DNA from: Flavimobilis marinus
GTDB lineage: Bacteria > Actinomycetota > Actinomycetes > Actinomycetales > Cellulomonadaceae
DNA: 64,000 nucleotides
Assembly: GCF_900113055.1 (NCBI RefSeq)
Contig: NZ_FONZ01000002.1
Coordinates: 558,001 to 622,000, forward strand
Direction of reading: 5' to 3'
The position numbers and the translations under genes were made by a program. The notes below the pieces were generated by a model that did no database searches, was not told the DNA's origin, and saw only the letters and a list, made by a program, of their open reading frames with translations. Of this stretch, positions 30,422-38,265 are shown in pieces; positions within the stretch are counted from its first letter, which is position 1, and every line of letters begins with the position of its first letter.

Positions 30422-31060
30422 TCAGGAGGCCTCCCCCAATAGGTCGTCGTAGGACTCAGGAATCTCAGTCTCCTGGTTGAGGAGCGACGTCGTTAGAGCA
30501 GCGCGGAACCCAATGAGCGAGCCCAAGTGGCTGCCTGACCCGCCGGACTCCTTGTCGAGCGCAGAAACGCAGCGATCCACAGAAGTAATGAGATCTACGA
30601 TCCGGCGTTGGATACCCAAGTCCGGCAATGGAACCGACCACGATTCGAAGTCTCGCTCTTTCCAGCGAGCCCGTCCCTCCGAACCGCCCCGCGATGCTTC
30701 GATCGCACGAAGTACTGCGCTCTGCTTAAAGTAGATCAGCAAGAACTGGGGAAGCAAGAGATCACGATCTGTCTCGTATAGCGGAAACTCATTGCTTGCG
30801 AGGGCACCATCAAGGGAATCCGGGACGACATCAAACGCCCCCTTCTGCGTATCAATTCTGTTAAAGACGAAGTCGCCGCTACGCGCTCGATAGAGCGTCT
30901 TCGCTTTGACTGTGTCAGTGGTGCCGATTCCGCGGTTGTACGCCCCTTTGCCATGCCAGCGGACGCCCATCGTCGTGTACTCGACGCCAGGTTCGAGCCG
31001 GACCGCTTCGCGGCGCTGCTTTGCAACCGAAGCTACTGGTACTACGCGCCACTTAGTCAT
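30422..31060 (-). CDS. hsdS: Half-size type I specificity subunit
   Basis: Target-recognition subunit of the type I system. It is only 212 residues, about half the usual 400-450, with a single target-recognition domain (about 1-150: WRVVPVASVAKQRREAVRLE, then SGDFVFNRIDTQKGAFDVVP and PLPDLGIQRRIVDLI). One helical conserved region follows, to the C-terminus. Both ends abut their neighbours properly (8-base overlap with hsdM, one base before hsdR), so it is not obviously truncated. Natural and engineered half-HsdS proteins can dimerise and then recognise symmetric split sites, which is a reasonable expectation here. Confidence 0.85.
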   Translation of the reverse strand: MTKWRVVPVASVAKQRREAVRLEPGVEYTTMGVRWHGKGAYNRGIGTTDTVKAKTLYRARSGDFVFNRIDTQKGAFDVVPDSLDGALASNEFPLYETDRDLLLPQFLLIYFKQSAVLRAIEASRGGSEGRARWKERDFESWSVPLPDLGIQRRIVDLITSVDRCVSALDKESGGSGSHLGSLIGFRAALTTSLLNQETEIPESYDDLLGEAS

Positions 31061-32567
31061 CGCTCACCTCAATCGCGCTCAGATCAATCCCCGCCGCCTG
31101 AAGCCGTCTAAACATGTCTGCCTCAGCTGCGATGCGCCTTATTCGACTGTCCGCGTAGGCCGTCAGCGTGCTGCCAAGATCAGCTGATTCTTCGGCCGCC
31201 ACCGTGATGTAGTGACCGAGCCTCAAGTCGAAATCTCGACTGGCGATCTCGTCAATCGGAACGAGTCGGACGTTAATACGGTCCACATCGGCTGATTTGG
31301 TACCGCTCCGGTAGGTGTCAACCAAGGCATCAACGTCAGCGGCGGTCATCGAGTTCCGGTTGACTGCCTTCTCAAACCGGGCCGAGCCATCGATGAAGAG
31401 CACTTTGCCGGCGCGAAAAGCAGACTTATTGGCTCGAAAAATCAAGATGCAAGTCGGAATGTCTGTGGAGTAGAAGAGATTGGGCGGCAATCCGATAACC
31501 GCTTCAAGCAAATCGGCCTCAATGAGTTTCTGTCGAATACTGGATTCGGTCCCCATCCGGACCAAAGTACCGTGTGGCATAACGACGCCAACCCGACCAG
31601 AATCTGGCGTCATCGAGGCAATCATGTGCTGGATAAATGCGAAGTCGCCGTTCTTCGCAGGCGGCACGCCGTACCGGGCTCGAGGGTCGGTTGCCCAACG
31701 GTCCGCTCCCCAGTTCGCGAGCGAGAACGGCGGGTTGGCGATTACAGAGTCGAAAGTGCGCAGAGCACCTCTGGCGTCCTTGAAGGCGGGGGCACGGAGC
31801 GTATCCCCTCGCTTGATCTCGAAGTCCTCGATCTCATGCAGGAACAAATTCATCCGCGCGATCGAGGAGGTGGTTAGGTTGATCTCCTGACCGTACAGGC
31901 GCAGAGTCCTGTGATCCAGGTTGGCGTCGCGGAGTTGGTTGATAGTCGCGACCAACATCCCGCCCGAGCCGCAGGCAGGGTCGTACACGGACTCTGCCGG
32001 CTGCGGCTCTAGGATTCCTACCAGCAGGTTGACGACCTCGCGGGGTGTGAAGAACTCCCCCGCCTTCTTTCCTGACTCGTCGGCGAAGTTCTTCAACAAG
32101 TACTCATATCCAGCGCCTAGAAGATCGTGGGAAACCGTCGTCGGATCGAGCTTAATTTTGTTAAAGGCCTTGATCAAGTCAAGAAGTGCTGACTCTGGGA
32201 TTCGCTCCTTGTTACCCCAAGCAACATCACCGAAGACTCCGGCAAGCGAGCGCGGGTTAGCCTTCTCAATCCGCTGGAAGGTGCTCGCGATCTCCGCGCC
32301 GAGGTTTTTGACCTTCGTCGTGGTCTCCGACCATAGCGTGCCTTCGAGCATCTCAAATCGGTGGTAGTCAGCTTCGATCTCGTCGTCGAGGTCGTCCCCA
32401 TACTCTTCAAGCGCCATGTCGTGCTCGTACACCCAGGTGTCAGAGATCCATTTCCAGAAGAGCATCGGAAAGACGTAGGTCTTGAAGTCGGCTGGGTCAA
32501 CGGGGCCGCGCAGAGCATTTGCCGCGTCCCAAAGCCTGGACTCGAGCTCTTGCTGGGTGATCGTCAC
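31053..32567 (-). CDS. hsdM: Type I modification methyltransferase, M subunit
   Basis: SAM-dependent adenine-N6 methyltransferase that protects host DNA and forms the M2S core. 504 residues: N-terminal HsdM helical domain (ELESRLWDAANALRGPVDPA, WKWISD), SAM motif DPACGSGGM (about 193-201), and catalytic NPPF (about 275-278). GTG 32567 is preferred (VTITQQELESRLW) with AAGGG about 11 bases upstream; 19 further in-frame codons upstream do not look like HsdM. First gene of the hsdM-hsdS-hsdR operon. Confidence 0.94.
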   Translation of the reverse strand: MTITQQELESRLWDAANALRGPVDPADFKTYVFPMLFWKWISDTWVYEHDMALEEYGDDLDDEIEADYHRFEMLEGTLWSETTTKVKNLGAEIASTFQRIEKANPRSLAGVFGDVAWGNKERIPESALLDLIKAFNKIKLDPTTVSHDLLGAGYEYLLKNFADESGKKAGEFFTPREVVNLLVGILEPQPAESVYDPACGSGGMLVATINQLRDANLDHRTLRLYGQEINLTTSSIARMNLFLHEIEDFEIKRGDTLRAPAFKDARGALRTFDSVIANPPFSLANWGADRWATDPRARYGVPPAKNGDFAFIQHMIASMTPDSGRVGVVMPHGTLVRMGTESSIRQKLIEADLLEAVIGLPPNLFYSTDIPTCILIFRANKSAFRAGKVLFIDGSARFEKAVNRNSMTAADVDALVDTYRSGTKSADVDRINVRLVPIDEIASRDFDLRLGHYITVAAEESADLGSTLTAYADSRIRRIAAEADMFRRLQAAGIDLSAIEVSDD

Positions 32568-32779
32568 TGAGTTGGTGCCCTTCTGTGATTGCTTTGGTCC
32601 ACACGCGTACTGAGCCGGTCGCACCGAAGCTCAGGCGCAGTCACGGTGAAAGTCGACTCGAATCAAGTCGACTGGAGCCATTCACATCGTATAGATACGC
32701 GGCATCATTCAGACTTGCCGTCGCTGCGCGACATCTTGTCGAAGTATCGCACGCTGGAAGCTACGCGGATGCGTCAGGT
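32568..32779 (-). promoter_or_regulatory. hsdMSR control region with candidate operators
   Basis: A 212-base A+T-richer stretch between hsdM and the XRE pseudogene. Two copies of AAGTCGACT (32650-32658 and 32665-32673), each containing the palindrome AGTCGACT, are spaced 15 bases apart. A second palindrome, CGTATAGATACG, lies at 32688-32699. Such paired palindromes are typical operator sites for controller or XRE proteins of restriction systems. No promoter hexamers stand out clearly. Confidence 0.45.
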
Positions 32780-32998
32780 CTATCCCTGAGCGAGTAGCAG
32801 CGCTGCCGCATCCACGCCCAACTGCTGCGCCAGTGCATCGACGGAGTCCAACGTGAGGTTCCGCTCGCCGCGTTCGACTCCGGCGAGCTAGCGCGGGGTT
32901 ACCTCGAGCTGCTCAGCGAGCGCCTCCTGAGTGAGCCCCCGGGCACGACGAATCTCGCGCACCTGCGCGCCGAGGGTCGACTTGAGAGAACTGGTCAC
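32780..32998 (-). pseudogene. XRE/HTH_3-family regulator inactivated by an amber codon
   Basis: A 72-codon frame from GTG 32998 reads as a complete XRE repressor: LGAQVREIRRARGLTQEALA, then LEVTPR, a stop, then LAGVERGERNLTLDSVDALA and QQLGVDAAALLLAQG. The stop TAG (32888-32890) replaces codon 37, where related proteins normally have Tyr in the pattern R-Y-L/I-A/S-G-V-E-R-G. One base change would restore it. It probably controlled the adjacent hsd operon or another island gene. The right IS end begins only 10 bases from its start codon, so its promoter is also cut off. Confidence 0.8.
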
Positions 32999-33040
32999 CC
33001 CTCAAGGCGGGTCTGCTGCACGGATAGGTGACAGCGGTTC

Positions 33041-33955
33041 TCAGGCGGCGAGTGCGACCTGAGTGGTCTGTATGGTCTCGTATTCGATGGGGGTGAGTCG
33101 ACCCAGGCGGGCTTGCCTGCGCCGGCGGTGGTAGGTCCGTTCGATCCAGGTCACGATCGCCAGGCGCAGCTGGTCGCGGGTGGCCCAGGAGTGGCGGTCC
33201 AGGACGTTCTTCTGCAGCAGGCTGAAGAAGAACTCCATGGCGGCGTTGTCCCCGCAGGAAGCCACCCGCCCCATCGATCCGGTCAGGTCGTGGCGGGTCA
33301 GCGCGCGCAGGAACTTGCGGCTACGGAACTGGCTTCCCCTGTCGCTGTGGACCACGCATCCGGCGACGTCGCCGCGGCGAGCCACGGCGCTCTCGAGCGC
33401 GTTGACGGCCAGGCGCGACTTCATCCGTGAGTCGATCGAGTAGCCCACGATGCGCCCTGAGTAGGCGTCCTTGATCGCGCACAGGTAGACCTTGCCTTCG
33501 GCGGTCTTGTGCTCGGTGATGTCGGTCAGCCACAGCCGGTTCGGGGCGTCGGCGGTGAACTCGTGGCGCACTACGCCGTGCTTGTCGGTCACGGCGCACA
33601 GGTCGTCGTGAACCGCGGGGCCTGGCTTCTTGCCGTTCTTGGTGGGCTTCTTGCCGAACGCGCTCCACCAGCCCATCGACGAGCAGATCCGCCACGCGGT
33701 ACGGTCAGCCATCGCGTGGCCGGCGTCGCGGGCTTCGTCGGCGAGCAGCCGGTGGCCGAACTCGGGGTCGTCGGCGTGGGCGTCGAACAAGGCATTCGCG
33801 CGGTGGGCCTGAGCAAGGTCACGCGCGGTGACGGGGGCGGCCAGCCACCGGTAGTAGGGCGCGCGGGCGAGCTTCAGTACCCGGCACGTCACCGCGACCG
33901 GCACCCGCACTGGGGCCCCGGTCGCGGCCAGCTCGCGCACGAGCGGGTACATCAT
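33041..33955 (-). CDS. IS3-family transposase, OrfB (DDE integrase domain)
   Basis: 304 residues from ATG 33955, or fused to OrfA through a -1 frameshift. It has an HTH_21-type N-terminal part and the rve integrase core. Catalytic triad: D in WLTDITEH (about 144), D in VVHSDRGSQF, and E in DNAAMEFFFSLLQKN, 35 residues after the second D (DD-35-E spacing to within what I can count). The core looks complete. The C-terminus HRRRRQARLGRLTPIEYE is typical. Confidence 0.93.
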   Translation of the reverse strand: MMYPLVRELAATGAPVRVPVAVTCRVLKLARAPYYRWLAAPVTARDLAQAHRANALFDAHADDPEFGHRLLADEARDAGHAMADRTAWRICSSMGWWSAFGKKPTKNGKKPGPAVHDDLCAVTDKHGVVRHEFTADAPNRLWLTDITEHKTAEGKVYLCAIKDAYSGRIVGYSIDSRMKSRLAVNALESAVARRGDVAGCVVHSDRGSQFRSRKFLRALTRHDLTGSMGRVASCGDNAAMEFFFSLLQKNVLDRHSWATRDQLRLAIVTWIERTYHRRRRQARLGRLTPIEYETIQTTQVALAA

Positions 33956-34245
33956 TTTCCCGGCAGGTTCGCCTGCGACAAGTACGCGGCTGCGCGGCGC
34001 AAGACCTCGTTCTCCTGCTCCAGCAACCGGATCCGCTTCTTCAACTCGCGGGTATCTCCGTCCGGCGAGGCCGCAGCGCCCGGGGCGGGTCCGTCGGCGA
34101 GGTCGGCGGCCCGCATCCAGTTCGTCAGGCACGACTCGCTGATCCCGAAGTCAGCAGCGATCTGCTTCAGACGCTGACCCGGCTCACGGTTGCGGGCCAC
34201 GCGCACCACGTCATCGCGGAACTCTTGGGGGTAGGGCTTGGGCAT
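33952..34245 (-). CDS. IS3-family transposase, OrfA (helix-turn-helix)
   Basis: 97 residues starting MPKPYPQEFRDDVVRVARNR, with a helix-turn-helix (QIAADFGISESCLTNWM) and a C-terminal leucine-zipper-like helix (LKKRIRLLEQENEVLRRAAA). ATG 34245 has GGAAGG nine bases upstream; an ATG at 34254 directly abuts that site and is less likely. The frame ends in a slippery G-GGA-AAA heptamer (33955-33961) followed at once by TGA, so a -1 slip would produce the OrfAB transposase. Confidence 0.9.
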   Translation of the reverse strand: MPKPYPQEFRDDVVRVARNREPGQRLKQIAADFGISESCLTNWMRAADLADGPAPGAAASPDGDTRELKKRIRLLEQENEVLRRAAAYLSQANLPGK

Positions 34246-34441
34246 GAGGGACATCCTTCCAGTAGCGCCCAACGGCACCACAGGTCAGGTGTCACCTATC
34301 CGTGCAGCAGACCCGGACGAGGGTCGCGAAGGTCCGGTCTAGAAGACGAGGGACTGCACGGCAAGGTCGTGATCACCACCTGGACTGCGGAGTCTGCTCA
34401 CCGCGGGGACCGGTGCTTCTGATTTCGACGTCTGCCCCCAC

Positions 34442-34486
34442 TGGCGTCCAGGCGTGAGCTGACGCCACCGGAAGATTGTCGGTGGC
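34442..34486. promoter_or_regulatory. Overlapping inverted repeats upstream of the membrane-protein gene
   Basis: TGGCGTC (34442-34448) pairs with GACGCCA (34461-34467). Overlapping it, GCCACCG (34464-34470) pairs with CGGTGGC (34480-34486). The two hairpins share bases and are mutually exclusive. They end 19 bases before the ATG at 34506 and could form an operator or a leader switch. Confidence 0.4.
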
Positions 34487-34505
34487 GAAAGGTACATTGC
34501 TCAGC

Positions 34506-35237
34506 ATGACTGAACTGTTGGCGGCCCTGCTGGGCGCGATCGTAGGCGGCGTCCTATCTGCATGGGTGGGTTCCCGGCAGACCGCCAACGTGCTGAAGCA
34601 CGAGACGGACCTCGCTGCGATAGAGCGAAGGGAAGCAGAACGCGCCGATGAGCACCGCCGGCATTCCTTCGCAGCGGATCAACTGATCGTTGCACTCGCG
34701 GAGTTCACGACGATCAAGGGGGACGAGAGGCAGGGGCCGGCATCCTTCGCTCGAGTGCCAGCAACGGCAGATGTACATCTGGACCGGAAGAGACGTGTCT
34801 CGACGCTTCTGCAAGCGGGCTCCAGCCACGCGCATGCCCTTCCGACGGAGCTGCATGCGCGCTGGGATGCGCTGACCTGGATGGTCCGCTTCAACCAGTT
34901 GGATCAAGGAGAGCGCTCGGATGATCCGCGACAGCGCGACGTCAGCGATCTGCTGAACTATGTCGAGTACGTACGGCGATCCCTATGCGCCGTCAGCGGA
35001 GACGGCCCGATGCCGCCACATTATGCTGCTCCGGACGTACGCCGCGAAGAATCTCGCCCATGGGGCTTCAAACCCGACGCGGGGCACAATGAGCCCGACC
35101 TCACTGATTGGCATTCGAGCACCCGCCTCATCGGCAAGGTCAAGTTCACGACCGGAGAGAGGCGTTGGTACGGACCGAACGGACTCATCGAGGATCTTCC
35201 ACGAGAGTCCACCAAATCAGACCAATCTGACGGATGA
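34506..35237 (+). CDS. Unknown single-pass membrane protein next to the SEFIR gene
   Basis: 243 residues from ATG 34506; TTG starts at 34476 and 34497 are possible alternatives. One N-terminal membrane segment (about residues 3-22, LLAALLGAIVGGVLSAWVGS) is followed by a charged, probably coiled-coil helix (about 25-65, rich in Glu, Arg and Ala). A soluble domain of about 170 residues completes it. I recognise no family. Base composition is lower in G+C than the chromosome core, like the rest of the island. It lies 144 bases upstream of the SEFIR/TIR gene on the same strand, so the two may form a defence pair with a membrane-anchored partner. Confidence 0.6.
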   Translation: MTELLAALLGAIVGGVLSAWVGSRQTANVLKHETDLAAIERREAERADEHRRHSFAADQLIVALAEFTTIKGDERQGPASFARVPATADVHLDRKRRVSTLLQAGSSHAHALPTELHARWDALTWMVRFNQLDQGERSDDPRQRDVSDLLNYVEYVRRSLCAVSGDGPMPPHYAAPDVRREESRPWGFKPDAGHNEPDLTDWHSSTRLIGKVKFTTGERRWYGPNGLIEDLPRESTKSDQSDG

Positions 35238-35381
35238 GCTGGCCGCGCCACGCGTTTTGGCTGTACCTAAAAAGAAGAAACTTGCTTCGAGTGGGCTGGG
35301 TCTGCGAGGAGCACACCGTAAGCTTCCCGAAAGACCTATGTCCCGATGCGTAAAGCTTGCGGACGACGACCAAGGAGTTCT

Positions 35382-36302
35382 ATGGGCTCGGATCTGTTCA
35401 TCTCATACGCCTGGACATCGGATGAGCACCGGGAGTGGGTACGTCTGCTCGCAGCTCAGCTCAAGGCGCTCGGTTTCGATGTGCTCATCGACGCAGATGT
35501 CGATTATGGCGACGACCTCAACGGCTTCATGCGTCGCGTTGACGATGCCAAGCGCGTACTACTCGTAGTCGACCGGAACTACGTAGAACGGGCCGACACG
35601 ATGCCAAACTCGGGCGTCGGCAAGGAGAGTCGCTGGATCTCAGAGGTGCACGGTGACCGCGAGGCCTCCTGGATGTCAGTCCTGTTCGTCAACAACCCGG
35701 ATTTTACGTTGCCGGCATGGCTAGGCGACAAGATGCCGAAGGGTTTCAATTTCAACCACTCTTCCAACAGCCTCCAGGAATTTCCCGGGGCTGAACAGGT
35801 TGAAGATCTCTGGCGCTGGATCGCCGGGCTGCCGACTAACCGCGACAGCGCGACTCCGATCGCGACACTTCGTGAGCGCGCCACGCGCTTGGAGGAACAA
35901 ACCTTGCGCACAGAACCCTCTCAATGGCGGAGCCCCGACTTGGAAGGCGAGCTCCGCTTCGCCTATGCAGACGCACCTCAAAGAACTTTCCGTTGGGGAT
36001 TCGGCGACTCAGAGTTCGCTTTCAGTGTCAGCGGGCACAGCAATGACTCCATATACGTCCTCAAGGACTACGGGAATGCTGTGGGGCTGGTGCAGGGTGA
36101 GATGCCCGACGATGCCGACTTGGCGCGACATCTTGTCCCGGGGCGCTCAGTCACTCCGCGCGTCGGCCAAAGTGTCGTGCTGATGAATGAGCACGGTCGG
36201 CTCGCTCTCGTTGAGATCGTCGACGTCCAAAGGGAGACCACGCACATCCCCTACACCGCGCCGCACGTCACCTTCCGCTGGCGAGTCATCGCGTCCTCGT
36301 GA
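35382..36302 (+). CDS. SEFIR/TIR-domain protein, probable immune effector
   Basis: 306 residues. The N-terminal domain (about 1-140) starts LFISYAWTSDEHREWVRLLA and continues FDVLIDADVDYGDDLNGFM, VLLVVDRNYVERAD and SGVGKESRWIS. This is the SEFIR branch of the TIR superfamily (W after the SY box, D-x-x-D-x-x-x-G-x-D-L, and a late G-V-G-x-E). Bacterial relatives often cleave NAD or signal upon phage infection. The C-terminal half (about 190-306) is a beta-rich domain of unknown fold, possibly a sensor. ATG 35382 has a strong AAGGAG site five bases upstream. Confidence 0.8.
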   Translation: MGSDLFISYAWTSDEHREWVRLLAAQLKALGFDVLIDADVDYGDDLNGFMRRVDDAKRVLLVVDRNYVERADTMPNSGVGKESRWISEVHGDREASWMSVLFVNNPDFTLPAWLGDKMPKGFNFNHSSNSLQEFPGAEQVEDLWRWIAGLPTNRDSATPIATLRERATRLEEQTLRTEPSQWRSPDLEGELRFAYADAPQRTFRWGFGDSEFAFSVSGHSNDSIYVLKDYGNAVGLVQGEMPDDADLARHLVPGRSVTPRVGQSVVLMNEHGRLALVEIVDVQRETTHIPYTAPHVTFRWRVIASS

Positions 36303-36569
36303 CCAGGAGCAACGTACCGGGCCGAAGACAGGTCGCCACCCGTCTACGAACTGCATGAGCCTCCCGTATAGCCGAGCCTCGAACGCTTAACTTGCCTCCA
36401 AGACCAATGCTTCAAACGGTACCCACGACGACGTCAAGGCGGGTCGACCAAACACGAGCGTCGCTGCCGTTGGTGTTACAAAAGAAGACCACTGCGGACG
36501 TCTTCTGGCACTCTTGAGAGCAAACATAGTAAGGTGGGAGCGTCCCACAACGCTTGCAATATCGGAGCG
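36303..36569. other. A+T-rich island edge without genes
   Basis: The stretch from the SEFIR stop to the comEC remnant (about 345 bases up to 36647) is the most A+T-rich part of the window. I see no credible coding frame, no clear direct repeat matching the other island edge, and no tRNA. It contains a direct run-up of TTTTAGCATTT near 36594-36604 that could belong to an old recombination site, but nothing supports this further. Confidence 0.5.
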
Positions 36570-37376
36570 TTAAAATGGCTTCTGACCTGGGGTTTTAGCA
36601 TTTAGAACCATCGCATAGTTGGCACTTACGCACCTGGCGAAGTATTTGCCCGACACCGCCGTCAGGTGGGTGAGCCCGGTGGCGCGCATCGCGTCCGCGA
36701 CGTCGTCGGGCAGGGCCGAGGTGTCCCCCACGGCGACCCCGGGGACCAGCCCACGGGCAGCGGCGGACCGATCGGCGACGGCTGCCACCAGGCCGGCGCG
36801 CATCGCGTGCGCCAGACCGTACGGCGAGGCTTCGACGACGACCGGGGGGCTGGCGCCGAGCAGCTCGTAGCGTTCGGCCCCACCCGCGGGCAGCGCGACG
36901 AGAGTCTCCGAGGCCCGCACCACGCTCGCGTAGGTCAGGTCGCCCCACGCACCGTCGCCGCGCACCAGCACCCCGACGGAGACGCCCTGGCGGACCGCGG
37001 AGGCGAAGGGACCGGCCGTGACCTCGGTGACGTGCAGTCGCACCCGTGCCGTCGCTGCGCCCCACGGGCTGGTGGCGACGGCGGGGTCTGCCCGCAGCCG
37101 CCCGACGACGTGCACCGGGTCGCCGCGCGCCGCCGCCCCGGCGACGACGCCGCCCTCCTGCGCCGCGAGGTGCACCCCGACGACCGCGGCCGTGCACGCC
37201 GCGGCGACGAGCGTCAGCGCGAGCGCGTCCCGGAGCGCGCGACGGCGCATCGTGCCGGCGGCGAGGCCGACCATCAGCACCGCTGTCCCGAGGGCCGCCC
37301 CACCCGTGGTCGCGACGAGCACGAACGCGGCGAGCCAGCTCCCGAGCGCGGGACCGAGCAGGCGGACGTCGATCAC
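36570..37376 (-). pseudogene. comEC: comEC, N-terminal fragment
   Basis: From GTG 37376 (overlapping the comEA stop, GTGA) the frame encodes the first 243 or so residues of ComEC. These are two membrane segments, the OB-like domain (VHVVGRLRADPAVATSPWG) and the start of the competence domain up to GLVPGVAVGDTSALPDDVAD and HLTAVSG. Homology stops abruptly at about 36648; the next 26 codons come from island DNA and end at 36570. The rest of the channel is at 26.7-27.3 kb. The fragment may still be translated with comEA but cannot function. Confidence 0.85.
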
Positions 37377-38128
37377 ACGCGCACCCCCGACCACAGGTTC
37401 TCCAGCACGGCAGGTCCGACGCCGCTGACCTCGAGCAGGCCGTCGACCGACGCGAACGGACCGTAGGCCTCGCGGTGCTCGACGATCCGCTGCGCGAGCA
37501 CCGGACCAATCTCTGGCAGCGCCTCGAGCTCGCCCGCGGTCGCACTGTTGAGATCGAGCGTCGCACCCCCACCCGTCGTGCCTGGTCCGGCGTCCGGACC
37601 GCTGGGCGCCTCCGAGCCCGACGGCGCTTCCTCCCCCGCCCGCAGCACCACGACCTGCTCGCCGTCCGCGAGGACGCGTGCCAGGTTCAGGCGCGCCAGG
37701 TCGGCTTCGTCGGTCGCCCCGCCCGCGCTCTCGACGGCGTCCAGCACGCGGCTTCCGACGGCGAGGCGGACGACCCCCGGCCGCTCGACGGCCCCGACGA
37801 CGTGCACGAGCACCTCGGCCGGGACGCCGTCGACGACCTCCGGAGCTGACGACGGCGCTTGTCGAGGCGCATCGCTCGACGGGGCGGCTGCGCTGGTCGC
37901 CATCCGTGCGGGCATCGGCACCGCCTCACTCGGCACGCCGGCGACACCCCGCGCGACCAAACCGCCCGTGAGGATCGCGAGGGCAGCGGCACCGATGGCA
38001 AGGGTGCGGCGGGTCGTCAGCCAGCGCACGCGCGGGGGCGCGTTCCGGTGCGCACCTGCGAGAACAGGTGCACCCGCGCGAAGCCGCTCACGCAAGGCGG
38101 CGACGTCGTCAGGAGGAGGCTCGGGCAC
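37373..38128 (-). CDS. comEA: Competence DNA receptor ComEA
   Basis: Membrane-anchored double-strand DNA-binding protein of the natural transformation machinery. 251 residues: cytoplasmic N-terminus, one membrane segment (about 40-60), a Ser/Pro/Ala linker, an SLBB domain (about 105-165: LVHVVGAVERPGVVRL) and a C-terminal helix-hairpin-helix (about 190-250: LDLNSATAGELEALPEIGPV, FASVDGLLEVSGVGP). The coding frame is intact although its partner comEC is destroyed. Confidence 0.92.
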   Translation of the reverse strand: MPEPPPDDVAALRERLRAGAPVLAGAHRNAPPRVRWLTTRRTLAIGAAALAILTGGLVARGVAGVPSEAVPMPARMATSAAAPSSDAPRQAPSSAPEVVDGVPAEVLVHVVGAVERPGVVRLAVGSRVLDAVESAGGATDEADLARLNLARVLADGEQVVVLRAGEEAPSGSEAPSGPDAGPGTTGGGATLDLNSATAGELEALPEIGPVLAQRIVEHREAYGPFASVDGLLEVSGVGPAVLENLWSGVRV

Positions 38129-38265
38129 CGTCCGAGCCTGCTCGCGTCATCGGGCGCGCGCAGGGGTTCCGGTCGCTCTGGGGACGACGGCGCGGCGCAG
38201 CATCCCTGTGGAGGACCCTCGGGGCAACTTCCGGGGTCTCGCCTCAAGAGGCGCGCGAGCAGCCG

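Larger units (their letters stand above)
33009..34314 (-). mobile_element. IS3-family insertion sequence
   Basis: Perfect 25-base terminal inverted repeats at 33009-33033 and 34290-34314 (26 if the flanking C/G pair is counted) enclose two overlapping transposase frames on the minus strand. Total length of about 1.3 kb is standard for the family. No unambiguous target duplication is visible; CGG occurs at both edges (33008-33010 and 34314-34316) but overlaps the repeats. The element is intact by sequence and splits the island between the XRE pseudogene and the SEFIR gene pair. Confidence 0.9.
27346..36647. mobile_element. Defence island inserted in comEC
   Basis: About 9.3 kb of visibly lower G+C separates two pieces of comEC. 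It contains hsdR, a half-size hsdS, hsdM, an XRE pseudogene, an IS3-family element, an uncharacterised membrane protein and a SEFIR/TIR-domain protein. No integrase, relaxase or phage gene is present, and I found no direct repeats at the edges. Because part of comEC is deleted at the junctions, the island may have arrived by homologous or illegitimate recombination, or have decayed after site-specific integration. Confidence 0.75.

Noticed and set aside
33005-34318. CGG as target-site duplication of the IS
   Set aside because: The triplets overlap the outer bases of the inverted repeats, so they cannot be told apart from the repeat ends themselves.
27300-36660. Attachment-site repeats flanking the comEC island
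   Set aside because: I compared both edges by eye and found only 6-base matches such as GTTGGC, and there is no integrase gene in the island.
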